DNA of 64,000 bases, from NCBI GenBank assembly GCA_900660155.1, contig CABFPE010000148.1, forward strand, positions 2,368 through 66,367, read 5' to 3'. This document shows positions 23,300 to 36,261 of the stretch, one piece after another. The notes under the pieces were generated by a model. That model had not been told where the DNA came from. It made no database searches and worked only from the letters and a program-made list of their open reading frames with translations. Every line of letters begins with the position of its first letter. Position 1 is the first letter of the stretch. This stretch comes from Hofstenia miamia (lineage: Eukaryota > Xenacoelomorpha > Acoela > Hofsteniidae). The position numbers were made by a program, and so were the translations under genes.

Positions 23300-23935
23300 A
23301 TAAATAAAAATTTGACAAAACAATATTTACTCTTTTTAAATAAGTTATTAATAATGGCAGGAATTGAACCTAATCCTGGTCCTATCAGACCAATCAAAGT
23401 AGGTGAATACATGCAATGCATTAATATAGTATGACCAATAAATTCGACTAAATATATTCATATTAATTTCCAAAACCTTTCTTCAAAAAATAATGAATAC
23501 AAAAACTTCATACAAGAACTTGGCTCAAGTTTTGTCCTTGGAGTATCTGAAACATGGTTTACAAATAATCATGAAAATTAATTAATAATCATAAATTTAA
23601 ACTATTCAGAACAGATAGAAATCAAACTTTACATTACAATAAAACAAAAGGAGGAGGTGTAATGTTGCTAATTGATAAACAATTAAAACCTAAACTTCAG
23701 AAAAACATGTCAACCAATAACACATACGAAAGTCTTTGGGTTGACATCCAAGACCCTCTTAATTGTAATAGCCGACAGCTTCTGAATATATCATTTGTCC
23801 AAACAAAGCTCATTCAAACAAATTCTTTGCACAAATGAAAAATGAAATCATTACAGCATTAAGTCATAACACAAATATAATGTTAATGGGCGATTGGAAT
23901 TTGAGCTTTTTACATTTATGAGGGTGATAGAAAAA
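23300..23935 (+). pseudogene. LINE ORF2 N-terminus: 2A-like peptide and apurinic endonuclease domain
   Basis: A frame with LLIMAGIEPNPGP ends in the 2A-like motif ExNPGP at 23354-23383, a sequence that makes ribosomes skip a peptide bond and is known at the start of some non-LTR retrotransposon ORFs. It is followed by HINFQNLSSKNNEYK, VLGVSETWF (the endonuclease E-T-W motif), LFRTDRN, GGGVMLLI and, near 23885, MLMGDWNLSF (compare G-D-F-N). This order is the L2/CR1-type APE endonuclease. Several stops and frame changes break it, and reverse transcriptase is missing: the Polinton-like fossil begins about 100 bp further on. With the SGNH segment upstream it forms one 5' LINE remnant. Confidence 0.75.
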
Positions 23936-24030
23936 CAAGATTACAAGGAACATCTCTGATGTGTGGTGCTTACTGTATATTTTGTGCATTTTTATTTTTT
24001 AATAAAATACCAGAAGTGTTTGTGTTTACC

Positions 24031-24975
24031 AATTTACCATTTATTAATGATTGTTTGTGTGATAATGGTCTTAATAAAATTACCTAAAACTTGTATTTGA
24101 TAAAAACTCATGTACAATTTTAATAAAATGCACAGACATTACATTACAAGTTCACTCAGATGATAACAAACTCATAGATGGGTAGTATACATAATGGTTA
24201 TTGTAACATTATTATCTGAAAAATGCTGGAAGGCTGGTGTATGTCATCCAGATGGATTGAATGAATTTACAATGCATTTGGACAAACTGATATATAATGC
24301 ATGTGAAGTTGCATTAATTGATTTTGGATATCTGTCAAAATTTCTTAATCTTAAACACCAAATGTGGACTTTAAAGGATATAGATGGAAACATAACCTGA
24401 TTGAAAATTTATTCAGGACATAAGCAAAGCTTTCATGAACTCTATGGATTTATAAATTACATGTTAGACCCCTATGGTATTTCATTAAAATTTAAAACTT
24501 TTNAATTTACCATTTATTAATGATTTTTTGTGTGATAATGGTCTTAATAAAATTACCTAAAACTTGTATTTGATAAAAACTCATGTACAATTTTAATAAA
24601 ATGCACAGACATTACATTACAAGTTCACTCAGATGATAACAAACTCATAGATGGGTAGTATACATAATGGTTATTGTAACATTATTATCTGAAAAATGCT
24701 GGAAGGCTGGTGTATGTCATCCAGATGGATTGAATGAATTTACAATGCATTTGGACAAACTGATATATAATGCATGTGAAGTTGCATTAATTGATTTTGG
24801 ATATCTGTCAAAATTTCTTAATCTTAAACACCAAATGTGGACTTTAAAGGATATAGATGGAAACATAACCTGATTGAAAATTTATTCAGGACATAAGCAA
24901 AGCTTTCATGAACTCTATGGATTTATAAATTACATGTTAGACCCCTATGGTATTTTATTAAAATTTAAAACTTTT
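24031..24975. other. Assembly join: duplicate sequence on both sides of a one-base gap (24503)
   Basis: 24031-24502 and 24504-24975 are the same 472 bp with only two visible differences, separated by a single N. Such an arrangement is what an unmerged overlap between two contigs or haplotypes gives. Gene content should be counted once. Confidence 0.85.
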
Positions 24976-25383
24976 CGCAATTTATTAATGGTGAAGAATG
25001 ATTCACAATATGAAATAGACTTGGCCCAAGCTAGAAACCTATTAGGCTTTTACAGAAAGATATATCAAGAAATGGTAACAACCGCCAATTATGACTGTGA
25101 TATTTTTGGTGGAAATCATATTGCAATGATCCACACAGACATTGTAGAACCTCAGCATGTTGGTAGCACTCATTTGCCTGTGTTGGATAAATGTCCCCTA
25201 TTGCTAACACATAAAGAAAAAATGAATACCATCCCAATCATTCATCATGAAAAACAAAATCTCATGTATAAACCAGTTTCAAAATCATATATCAATAGAA
25301 TAACAATGAAATTTTGTACTGAGCAAGGCTATCTGGTGAGATTCAGTGGTACAGGACAATTGTATATCACACTTGATATTTGA
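24194..25383 (+). pseudogene. Polinton-like minor capsid (penton-type) protein fossil
   Basis: The block shows an N-terminal part in which a hydrophobic strand is followed by a GHKQSFHEL-type segment (compare the G-x-Y-x-S-x-x-E-L segment of Polinton minor capsid proteins). Its C-terminal part has HTDIVEPQHVGSTHLPVLDK and then a run ending in FSGTGQLYITLDI. The pattern T-D-I-V-x-P-Q-x-V-G and a final G-x-x-x-I-x-L strand is characteristic of that family. The block is interrupted. Its first part appears twice (24031-24502 and 24504-24975) around a one-base gap, almost certainly an assembly effect. The assignment is by remembered family pattern. Confidence 0.6.
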
Positions 25384-26307
25384 ACAAAAATGGAAAAAAG
25401 CTAGTGGCTTTGTCAATTGGAAATAATGGTTTTGCATTGATGTAATTTGTGAATATTGCATAATAAATTGATTTTTCATTTTTTTATTTCACTAGCAAAA
25501 CATTAATTTGTACCTCATTATAATTCACATTTTTTCCCAATATTATATATTTCATGTATTAAATTAACTTTAATGTGTGCTCTACTTTGGTGTTTTTTTC
25601 TCAATTGTTTTACTTAGTAAAGAAGGAATTATAACTCACTCATCAATTAATGTTCTAATTTTTGTATTTTCATTATTCAATGAGAGTGTGTGTGACCATT
25701 GTATTTTTTACAATTATTGTATAACTGACATTAATTTTTTTTTTGCAGATGGGATTTGAGAAATGGAGAGTCAACTTCTTGTACATTAGAGTGTTTTTGA
25801 CGTGCAGAATTAGCTTTGTGTGTTACTTTGCATCAAGTGTAAAAGAGCAGTGCAAATTATTGACGGAGAATCACTTAACATGTGAGAGATTGAATGCTGC
25901 ACTAATAGCTTTTGGGAGAATTGGCTGGACACGTTGTTTTCAAAAAGTTTATATAACTCCACCATTCTCTTTGTTCCAATTCACATCATATGGTTGAATA
26001 AAATGATTCTATGTTTTGAAGATGGTTTTAACATTGAAGTAAACATGGTTAACTATTTCCAAAAAGAACTTGGTACATAATGTAATTGTTTATTCAGTTA
26101 AACTCTGATAAAATATTTTCACTTCCCAGCATACCTGTTTTTTGGAATAAAAAAATTTTGCGCATTAATATATATTGATGTATTACCTCTTTACATCATA
26201 CATGTAAATTATATATACACTTTTGATTAAAACTAAATAAGGAACTATTAAAAGTCAAAATGTTTTAATCACTTTTGCAAATGATTGAATTGACTAACAA
26301 GAATTGT

Positions 26308-26884
26308 TTAGACACAATAATTTTTTTAACTAACAATGTGAATTATGAGTGTAGAATTATTAAAACTTAAATTGATTGCAGATGTTTTGCTATTGAATTT
26401 GTATCCCACTACATGCATTTTCAAGTTTATACATTTAGAGCAAGTGCATATTTCATTTTATCTCTTTACATCATGCATGATTAAACTAAATTATATATGT
26501 TTTTGGTTTGGGGATATATTTACATTTAGTTTTTGTTTTTCNCATGTATAAACCAGTTTCAAAATCATATATCAATAGAATAACAATGAAATTTTGTACT
26601 GAGCAAGGCTATCTGGTGAGATTCAGTGGTACAGGACAATTGTATATCANTTAGACACAATAATTTTTTTAACTAACAATGTGAATTATGAGTGTAGAAT
26701 TATTAAAACTTAAATTGATTGCAGATGTTTTGCTATTGAATTTGTATCCCACTACATGCATTTTCAAGTTTATACATTTAGAGCAAGTGCATATTTCATT
26801 TTATCTCTTTACATCATGCATGATTAAACTAAATTATATATGTTTTTGGTTTGGGGATATATTTACATTTAGTTTTTGTTTTTC
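26308..26884. other. Assembly join: duplicated segments around Ns at 26542 and 26650
   Basis: 26308-26541 recurs as 26651-26884. The 107-bp piece between the Ns (26543-26649) is a copy of 25263-25369 from the end of the capsid-like block. This is a scaffolding patch, not biology. Confidence 0.85.
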
Positions 26885-27539
26885 AAATGCACACACTTTT
26901 TTTGATTAAAACTAAAATATGAATCTTATTTAAAACTTAAATTGTTTTTTAATCACTTTTGTTTAACCTGCAACTGGTTGAAAGGAAATATTTGTATATA
27001 ATAGTTTTTAGTTAGTCACTTTTGTTTCATTGTTACAATTGACTTACTAGAATTATTTTGACAATAATTTTTTAATTAATGTTGCAAATTACAAACTTAA
27101 ATTGATTGTAAATGTTTTGCTATTGAATTTAACGTGTATCTCACTATACACATTTCAAGTTTATACATTTAGATCAAATGAAGAATTGTGACTAATTTTG
27201 TGATACAAAACATTGGAGGAGTTGAACAATGTGTGAAGCATACAATCAAGTAAACAAAGCCTATAAATCAAATGAATTTGAACAATGTGGAAAAGCTGAT
27301 AAAAGCAGTGAAATTCAGAAAATCTGTGTACAGTGTATGCAGCCATATAACATTATAAAAAGCAAGTAAAAGTGAAAAAACATGGAAAAGTCAATAAAAG
27401 ATGAATCAGTCACTAAATGTGTACAACCCCAAAAAAATCAAATAAACCAAAAAACAAGTGTAAAGAAAAGATTGCTGTGTTAAAGTTGGTAAAAGATGTA
27501 ACAATCTGCAAATGTGTATAATTATATTTGAAAAATGCA

Positions 27540-28370
27540 TCTGTGTCTATAAATTATATTAATATATAACATTACATGTGAACATTTTAGGAGGTGAATT
27601 TTGGTTTTATACATAACCCTCTTTCTGAAAATGTAGGTTGCTTTTACTATGTATTATGCTTTTAAGTATTGTGAATATGTGATCTCTTTTTGTTTAATTT
27701 CTTCATTTAATATTTTCCACATGTATTAACAAAATAGTTTAAAATTAGTTTTGTTTTTAACATGTACACTAGTCATTACATTTTTACTATTACCTATGAA
27801 ATTCTATGTGCTGTTATTAGAGTGGATTGAGATCTCTTTTTGTTTAATTTCTACATTTAATATTTTCCATATGAATTATTGATGGAAATACATTGAACTT
27901 ATGAAAATTAATTATTGGTTGAAAAAAACGTGATACAATAAATGTGTTAATGATGAATATTAGCAAAAACGAAATGCAGTTTTTTGTAAGTTTTCCCAAA
28001 TTACATTGTATGTACAATCATTTGAAAATCATGGAAAAAGCAAAACATAATGTATGATAATGAGGTATATTAACAAAATGAAATGTAATGTATGCAAACA
28101 ATTGTAATGTGTGATATAGCTGTGTATATTAACATGAAATGAAATTATACCAAAACAGTGTAAATTAAATTGGCCCCAACATGTAAATGAATCACTATGA
28201 AAATCAATTAAAAAGTGTCATGAATCACTAATTGAAATCCATTAATAGACACACTTAAAAATATCAAGTATGTGATGTTACTGAAAATCCATTAGTGAGC
28301 TGTCAATCAGCATTTGTCAAGTAGGTGAGTCATTAAAACCACTCGTCCAATATCAATGAATCACCTAAGT
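27540..28370 (+). repeat. Left copy of a diverged direct repeat flanking the polymerase block
   Basis: Matches 32855-33760 in the same orientation. Shared phrases include ATGTATTAT.C.TTTAAGTAT, GTGATATAGC, TTGGCCCCAACATGTA (left) / TGGCCCCAACATGTATATGA (right), ATCACTAATT and TGTCAAGTA. Similarity is moderate, so this is an old duplication. It could be the internal repeat of a Polinton-like element or the junction of two truncated copies. Confidence 0.65.
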
Positions 28371-30197
28371 GTTACAAGAACTTCAAGGTGTCCCACTGAG
28401 TCCAAGCCTCGTCTTCTATCACTACTTATCATACATCCCTTGTATATCAGAGGTGTTTCTTTCTCTTAGTTTAATGGTACCTGTACATAGTTATACTGAT
28501 AAAGACAAAGTCTCTAAACAAATTTTTGAAGAACTTAGATTTTTAGATAGCTATCATTTCATAGCTGATAGTCTATCAAACCTTGTGAAAAACATTGGAG
28601 CTGAAAAATATCAATTTTTTAGAGATGGAAATAGGGCAACAGAAGGCATCAGTATTTTCTCAGGGGAAAGGTCAATTTACTTATACATGGTTTAAAAAGT
28701 TTCAATAAGTTAAATGAATTGGGGCTGCCAGATTTAGAACATTGGCAGGATATCTTGACTTGAAAAATCCTGATAACCCAGGAGGAGCAGGATTTTGAAT
28801 GTTAAAACAATTATTTACAAGCTGACACATTACTATTAGATGTTATCAGAGAATTTAGAGTACAGAGTATTGAGACTTACAATCTTGACCCTGCCCACTT
28901 TTTTTACATTGTCAAATTTTAGTTGGGATATGATGTTGAAGTATGTACATGGGAATTTTGCTCAATCCTATACACAATGAAGAACAACTGAATTTTATAC
29001 TTGAAAGGACTTTTTGAAAGTTTTTTCAAAGCCAACAACCCTATGGTAGATGGATATGATTCAGAGAAGGAGACCACCTATGGTTTCTATAGTGACACCA
29101 ACAGTCTATATGCTGGAACCATGTCCTTGAGGCTGCATATAGGAGGGTTAACATGGTCTTCTCATAGTCTCAAGAAAATATTGTCTGCCAGTCAAGAATC
29201 AGAGATTGGTTATTTAGTGCAAGTTGATCTGGAATATCTGGAATATTTACATGACAAGCACTTTGATTTTCTTCTGGCTCCACATAATATGGTTGTTGAG
29301 GACAAACATCTATCATCTTACCAGCTCAATATAAAAAACAGGTTGAAAATAAAGTCAGCACTTATACCTAAACTTGTGCAAACTTCTTATAAAAAAGAGG
29401 GCTATGTTGTACACTATGAGGTACTGAAATTTTATATCAGTCAAGGATTGAAAATCACAAAATTTTATAAAGCCCTAGAATTTAAACAGGTACCATTTCT
29501 AAACCATATATTGATCTAAACATGAGCAAACAAAAGGCTGCACATAATGATTTTGTGAAGGCATTCTAATAAATTGATGTTGAACACAGTGTTTAGTAAA
29601 TTAATGGAGAATTTGAAGAAGCAAATAAATATTAAGTTTGCATACAACTTGGAATCTGTGGAGAAGCTGATAAAAAAGCCAGCATTTAAATCTTACAACA
29701 TTGTCAGTGAGGATTTGGTACAAGTCATGTTGAGACAAAAAGATATTGTATGGAACCAGCCCAACTATCTTGGCATGGCTATATTAGACCTGTCAAAACT
29801 AATTATGCTCACTATGAAATCATGAAACCAGCATTTAAGAACCAAATTACACTATTGTATTCCAACACAGATTCTTTGCAATATAAAATAAAATTGGAAA
29901 ACTTGTACACAGAGCAAGGCCCACACTCACCATTTTGATTTGTCCAATTATACTGAGAGCTCACCTTTATACAGTAATACAAATAAAAAGGTGTACTTAA
30001 AAGTCAAAGATGAGCTTTCTAGTGGTGTGTTAGCCCTGGCTGTGACAATAAAACCAAAAATCTACTCAATTGAATATACATATGATAGTCACAAGGTGTT
30101 GGAGAATGCAAGTGCAAAAGGTGTAACCTGTGCACTAAAACAAAGGATGAACTTCAACCTGTTCAAATCAATTCTACTGAGAGAAGGCATCATCTGA
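28369..30197 (+). pseudogene. Polinton-type family B DNA polymerase fossil
   Basis: Segments in order are an exonuclease-side LRFLDSYHFIADSLSNLV (about 28530), YSDTNSLYAGTMS (about 29085), IGYLVQVDLEYLEYLHDKHF (about 29205), VVHYEVLKFYISQGLKITKF (about 29407), FSKLMENLKKQINIKF (about 29590) and YSNTDSLQYKIK (about 29860). These follow the protein-primed viral/organellar polymerase B order: pre-palm region, the first palm motif, the LHDKH strand and the T-D-S catalytic motif. The gene is broken in several places and incomplete; both its N- and C-terminal sides fade. It lies between two diverged direct repeats (27540-28370 and 32855-33760). Confidence 0.8.
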
Positions 30198-30944
30198 AGA
30201 CCAATGACTGGGATAAGATCGCATATGCATTAGTGGGGAATTGTCCAATCATATTGCATTGTCATGTTACAACAACAAGCACTATCTTGTTAATAGTATA
30301 GAAATGCTGCCATGTTGACATAAATGTAATTTAATATGAGTGTGTGTTTATAATGTTAAAATTCTTGTATAGATATTGAAAAGATTAATAATAATTTGCC
30401 AGCCACCAGCTCTTCTTCTACATTAATTGATGATGGAGTAGAATGCATCTGCTTAGCTATATGGAAATGTATATTGTGCATGTTATTAATTAATGTTTTA
30501 GATTCTGATACATAGTAGTAATCCTCCTTCATTCTCCACCTCCCCTCCTATACTTGCTCCAAGTCTCTGTATATGGTAATTATGAAATTTGTGTTTAGAT
30601 ATAATGCCAGTGTTAATGTATAGTTAGCTTGCTCCCATCATCATGTCTATGTGTTTGCTATACCCCCTCCAAGTATGTCATATTGGTAGCATAATTAAAA
30701 TTAAATGTTTTGTTTAGAAATCCTCTGCTTGTTTGATTGATTGCCTGTCATTCAAATTTTGCTCCATTTGCCATGCCCACATAATTTTTATATCCCTCCA
30801 CATATGTCATTTGTGTCAACATTATTACATTTAATAACTTGTTTAGAAAAAAATTCACACTTGTTTGATTGATTGCCTCTCATTTGAAGTTTGCCCTGTC
30901 AACTGAAAAGGCCCTGCTAAAAAATGCTCTGTGTTCACATTTTT

Positions 30945-31330
30945 TATCCCACAAAATGGTATAATCTATTTAATTGATTGCTTCTTTACACGTGTTTAGC
31001 TGCTACAATAATGCAAAATGAAATTATGCCCACTCTGAAAAAAAGTTCCCACAATGCTCCATGTGTTTGTATTTTTATCTCACAAATAGTATAATCTATT
31101 TAATTGATTACTCCTTTACACATGTTTAGCTTCTACAAAAAAATTTAAGATGAAATTATGCTCCTGCTGAAAAACCATTTCTCAATGCTCAATATTCTTG
31201 CTTCCCACAATGCTCTGTGTATTTGTATTTTTATTTTGCAAATGGTATAAAATATTTAATTGATTATTCATTTACACATGTGCATGGCTTCTACAAAAAA
31301 TTCAAGATGAAAAATGATATATTTTCCACA
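30945..31330 (+). repeat. Degenerate tandem repeat, unit about 130-155 bp, about 3 copies
   Basis: TATTTAATTGATT followed by a C/T-rich TTTACACATG core and GCTTCTACAA recurs near 30968, 31098 and 31254, with the linked phrases CCCACAATGCTC and TGTATTTTTAT between. A weaker related ATTGATTGCCT word lies at 30735 and 30870. The copies are diverged and non-coding. Confidence 0.65.
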
Positions 31331-31749
31331 AATTAGAAAAAGTGTTTCCTCCAAAAAAAACATTTGTTTGTTACTACATTCAGGTATAATATATATCCCA
31401 AGTATATTACACGTAATGGATTTGTTTAGAAATTTCCAATTGAATGATATATGCTCCCAATTTGATTGTTTATCAAAATAATTTCTTGCAAAAAATGTCT
31501 CCTCACTGTTGATGAATCTCATACAATAAAACAGTATAATGGAAATTAATTATATATTTTGTTTATGTTTTATTTAGATTCCCCATTGTTCAATAGAAAA
31601 GTTTCCCATCATCAACTGATAAAAGAATACCTCTTTGCTGGTGAAACATCTCATACAATAGATGATAAAGGAAATTAATTATATATATTTTGCTATGGAT
31701 TATTTAGTTTCACCAACTACACAAAGTCCGCCATCTCTACAAATGCAAG

Positions 31750-31778
31750 ATGAATATATATATATATATATATATAAT
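31750..31778. repeat. (TA)n microsatellite
   Basis: An alternating AT run of about 25 bp. A second one starts after the ambiguous base at 31955, which suggests that a read-through problem at dinucleotide runs caused the gap. Confidence 0.9.
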
Positions 31779-32854
31779 TTCAAACCTATCTCAATCATTC
31801 ACATATATTTCTATGTTTTTTATTATTCAATGAAAACTTTAGACCTATATCTATTATTAAAAATATTATCCAAATTAGTGCATTTATTATTACAACTTTC
31901 TATTTAACTATATCAACAGATGCATTTCGGAATGCGATTACTCTGTGACTTTTGNTATATATATATATCCTCTGATGAAAGATTCACTTATCAATGATGC
32001 ATAACAATAAAAAAGCTCACTTTTCCTCACTAGCATGTAATGGTATAAACATTTTTGAGGTAAAAGGTTTTGTTAGTGTGTTTAAAATTAAAAATGTATT
32101 TTAGTCTCTACCAGTAACCTGACAAGAGGAAAGAGAGTATTGTACACATTGCATTACAATTTCTCATCCACGAATTATGAATTCTTGCATTAGCAAAACT
32201 GGTAGGGATGGAATATTAAAATGCATAACATTGATGCTGTGTTTAATTTACACTTCAAAATTCCTTATGTATTCATGAAATGAGAATAAAAAGGTGGACA
32301 CTTTTCTCTCTCACGTTCTATGTTTAATAGCTTTCAAGTGGACATGCTCTGAAGTAAAAACACATGAAGAATTATTAGAGAGTGGGGACGCATATCATTA
32401 ATCAGAGAACACATTTCATGGGAACATATTAGTTTTCCTTTGCTAATATCAAATTCTCACATCTTCCTATAATTAATTCAATGGTAATAGAAAAACATGG
32501 GGTTGTAATTATTAATTTCAATATTTAATAGACAATAATGTATTGAAACACAGTGTCTAAAATCTCAACTTATAGATTAATCATTGAACGTACAAAAGAA
32601 TGGAAGTTACATGGTGAATGAAGAAAATATGCGTCTAGCAGATGGTGAAACAGATGGGGACCAAATGAATTAAAACATAGACAAATTTACTAGTGTAATT
32701 TACCATCATTATGAGTGGAACATGTAGAATATACGCATATTTTTGTCTTATTTTAAAATGTGGGGTTACCACACTCACTTAAATATCTAGTTTTTTATTT
32801 CGGGAAATGATGATTTTGTTTTATTACTTCGTGCTAGACAATGCATTTTTTACT

Positions 32855-33760
32855 AGTGTCTATAAAATTCTAAACATTTTATTATCAAATCTCTTTATTG
32901 TTTAATTTCAATTGTTTAATATTTTAGGAATCGAAATTATGTCTTTATGCATAAAACCATATTTTTACTTTTTCCAAAAATTTAGCTTGCTTTTGTCATG
33001 TATTATACCTTTAAGTATAATGAGCATTTTCCCTCCGTTTTGTGAAAAAATGAATTAAACATTGAATTTTTTTACAATAAAATAGCAGTGTATTTGAAAA
33101 CGAAATTTAGCTTTTACATGTAACGATCTCGAATTAATCATTGGTACATTAACCTTGTAAGCAGTTGAAACGTCAGGAATTTTTATGGATAGTACAAATA
33201 TTAGTCATTATCACCAATGCAACATAAAACCAATGTATTATACAAACAATTGTAAGCATACATAGCATGTGATATAGCCAGGTATATTAACAAAAAAACA
33301 TGTAATGAAATTAGCCACATAAATTAGTTACTATATAGCAAAACNNNNNNNNNNNNNNNNNNNNNCACCAATGCAACATAAAACCAATGTATTATACAAA
33401 CAATTGTAAGCATACATAGCATGTGATATAGCCAGGTATATTAACAAAAAAACATGTAATGAAATTAGCCACATAAATTAGTTACTATATAGCAAAACAT
33501 GTGATTGTAATCTAAAATGGCCCCAACATGTATATGAGTCATTGAAAAAATCAGAGTCCCCATAAATGTCACAAAAATGATTCACCTAGTAAACGTCATA
33601 AATCACTAATTAAAATTCTCCTTCAAATCCATTAGTCAGCAAAGTTAATATTGTCAAGTATGTGAATCACTAATTAAACTGCCCTTGATATTGGTTGAGT
33701 CAGCAGGGGACAAAAAGGTCAGATTGCGTTCTCCCCTCACTTATTATAACTACTTGTCTG
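32855..33760 (+). repeat. Right copy of a diverged direct repeat flanking the polymerase block
   Basis: The partner of 27540-28370. It is interrupted by a 21-N gap (33345-33365), and the 133 bp before the gap (33212-33344) recurs exactly after it (33366-33498). That inner duplication is an unmerged contig overlap, so the true length of this copy is about 750 bp. Confidence 0.65.
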
Positions 33761-35005
33761 TTCAAATTTACTAAACAAATTCACCTGACATTTTTTAACT
33801 AAAATGAAATTGGTAAAGCTAACGTCAACAAAACACTTGATGTCATTTTTGTCAGCATATAGCTGGCTGCTACATATATTTTGACTGGCATTAGGCCATT
33901 TTTGCATTCATAAATGACATCATTAAACTAATCGTAGATGATGAAGTTAGGTATATTCCCATTTATTATTTAAGAAATTAGCAAGCTTTCTAAAAATTTC
34001 TAATTATATAATGACAAAACACGTTCCTATATACCTATGAATGCATACATTTCTACCTTTGAGTTTTGTCACATAAGGTGTTTTTCGTTAGACGGCAGTA
34101 TTTTTGCACAGAAAAATCTCACAAGTAACCGGAAATAACACAACAGAGCAATTTTTCCATGGATGATGCATGTAATTTCTTCCATATATAGTCTCTGCAG
34201 TTTCTACTAGGTCGTCATTTCGCGAAACCAATATTTTGATATTTTGAAGATAAAGTTATGATAAAGTGATTGTTTTTGCTGAAAAATACAAACAATCTAC
34301 TTAATTTTTTTTACAAAACAGGTTGATTGCCTAAATGTTTATAATAACAATGCTATGCACAACAGGGTAATGACTATTTGCCACTCTTTATGGCCGTATA
34401 ACGGACAGTTGAGCTTTTCTATGAAGCCTTTAAAAATACTTTTCTTATTGGTCGAAGATCCTCCTCCGTAAAACAACGTGTTCAGCAGTGCCATCGGGAA
34501 TTTATTGAAAAATTCGAAACAATATACAGAATATAAAAATATGTGTTTTTCCAAGCGATTTGACAGTACAAACTTCATATTGATCTTTTCGGCTATAAAA
34601 CAATCAATTTCGAGCATAACTTTAAAGGCCATTCGTATGAAAATATTTCTTCATTGTATAGTAATAATGACGATTTTCATTACATAAATACAGAACCTAA
34701 CGATAAACATTTAAGAAAGCCTTGATTAATTTCATTTTAGCTTTGCTGCAATTTGTTGATCTTGATAACATTTCTTGATGAATTTCGTTCTAATTTGAAC
34801 AATTGAAGAAATAGGATCTTTTATATTTCTTCAAATTATGAAAAAATTAATCAATAAATTTTATCACTTAAGAACGTCTGCGAAAACATCAATATCCAAT
34901 ACCAATGAAATTCATAGATCTAAATATTAAAGAGACAATAAAAGAGATTATTGAAGGGAATAATTTAAACAACAAGAAATAATTCGTACATTCATTCAAA
35001 ATAGA
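33761..35005. other. Stretch without recognisable genes
   Basis: AT-rich, with no coding exon or repeat family recognised. The longest frames (34339-34632, minus strand; 34478-34687, + strand) overlap each other on opposite strands and resemble nothing known. Confidence 0.5.
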
Positions 35006-35013
35006 ATACAGAG

Positions 35014-35236
35014 AAGACTTGTCAACGAGCTGACATTTCCAAACTCAGCTCGGCTCGTTTAAATTTTGTGCAAGTTTGGCTCGGCTCGCCACATAAAATC
35101 TTTGAATGAGGCTCGTTTTAGATCGGTATTTTTTTTAAAAATATTGTGCTCAAAGAATTATTTACATAGCTCTTCCTATTATTTAATAANTTGTATATTA
35201 AATACTGTGCTCAAGCTCGGCTCGTTGACAAGTCTG
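35014..35236. mobile_element. Small non-autonomous hAT element with GCTCG repeats
   Basis: The two ends are inverted copies of AGACTTGTCAACGAGC; the right end reverse-complemented starts with CAGACTTGTC. Both are followed by GCTCGGCTCG words. The flanks ATACAGAG (35006-35013) and ATAGAAAG (35237-35244) agree at 6 of 8 bases, consistent with an old 8-bp target duplication. The 223-bp interior does not code. One N (35190) lies inside. Confidence 0.8.
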
Positions 35237-35600
35237 ATAGAAAGTATTCCATATAAGCTTCCTAAATGAAATCTTACAAACATTAAATCTATAAAAGATA
35301 TTAGAAAATTATAGTGAAAATATGTATTTTTAGTCTTGAAAAATTCACTATAGTTTTATCTCTACAAATATAAAAAACTTAAAAGCAAGGATATTTCTTA
35401 GACTTCTAATCATATGAAGAAATTACGTTCATTTAATAATCTGAGAAATATTAACTTCAATTTCGTGCATAGAAGAAGAAAGAAGAAAAATCTATATTCA
35501 GAAATTGTTTTAACAATAAATAGAAATACTGATAACAAATTCTGAAAGCGTCAAGAAAGTAATACAAAACTAAACAAAAAAAAGAAAACAACGAATATTT

Positions 35601-36250
35601 ACAAATAAAAAGTGGTTAACTTGGGCTATGACGATTGCTAGTTTCTATTAATAGAGTAATCAGGATTATAAAATTTATAACCTCGCCATTTCAGTTTTTT
35701 TATATTATAAGTGCAAAAATATTTTTTAATATTCATTTTAAAGTTTTTTAATTTACTTATTTGTTTAATNACAAATAAAAAATGGTTAACTTGGGCTATG
35801 ACGATTGCTAGTTTCTATTAATAGAGTAATCAGGATTATAAAATTTATAACCTCGCCATTTCGGTTTTTTAATATCATAAGTGCAAAAATATTTTTTAAT
35901 ATCCATTTTAAAGTTTTTTAATCTACGTATTTGTTTATTATATTTTGGTAATTCATTCCTCATATTTATAGCTGTGTTTGGAAATGAATTTTTCATTATT
36001 CACTTCTTATACCTAATAGGTTCAATTATGTGCGTTCTTTTATTTTGTTTATTGACTAATTTTGCAGCAAGAAAGTCATTTTTGTATTATGGGAAGGTAT
36101 TGTTAACTATTTTGAAGAACATTGTTAAGACATTTATATGGATGTAACATTTTATTCTTATTAAAGCTATGATTATTTACTGCTACTTTGATAGCCCAAT
36201 TTAGTTGCACTTGGAATTTCCTGAGAAATTTTTGGTTTATATCTGTGTAG
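35601..36250 (-). pseudogene. LINE ORF2 3' end (L2/CR1-like C-terminus)
   Basis: The minus strand reads DINQKFLRKFQVQLNWAIKV (about 36220), then HPYKCLNNVLQ, KNDFLAAKLVNKQ (about 36080), and finally NTAINMRNELPKYN with LKNFKMDIKKYF (about 35960-35870). This is the usual C-terminal region after reverse transcriptase in L2/CR1-like elements, where Q-x-x-Q-x-R-A-x-R-x-x is followed by W-N-x-L-P and F-K-x-x-L-K-x-Y-L. Stops break it. The N at 36261 cuts off its upstream part, and 35601-35769 duplicates 35771-35940 around the N at 35770 (assembly). Confidence 0.6.
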
Positions 36251-36261
36251 AGTATATTGGN

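Larger units (their letters stand above)
24010..33760 (+). mobile_element. Fossil Polinton-like (Maverick) element region
   Basis: Two coding blocks of Polinton type lie on the same strand: a minor-capsid-like block (24194-25383) and a protein-primed family B DNA polymerase block (28369-30197). The rest is AT-rich and has no other part I can identify; no integrase, ATPase, protease or major capsid was seen. The two blocks together show at least half a dozen breaks, so the element is dead and fairly old. Inverted ends were not found, so the limits are approximate. The span is complicated by assembly joins (24503, 26542, 26650, 31955, 33345-33365) with unmerged duplicate sequence, so real length is less than it appears. 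Confidence 0.7.
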
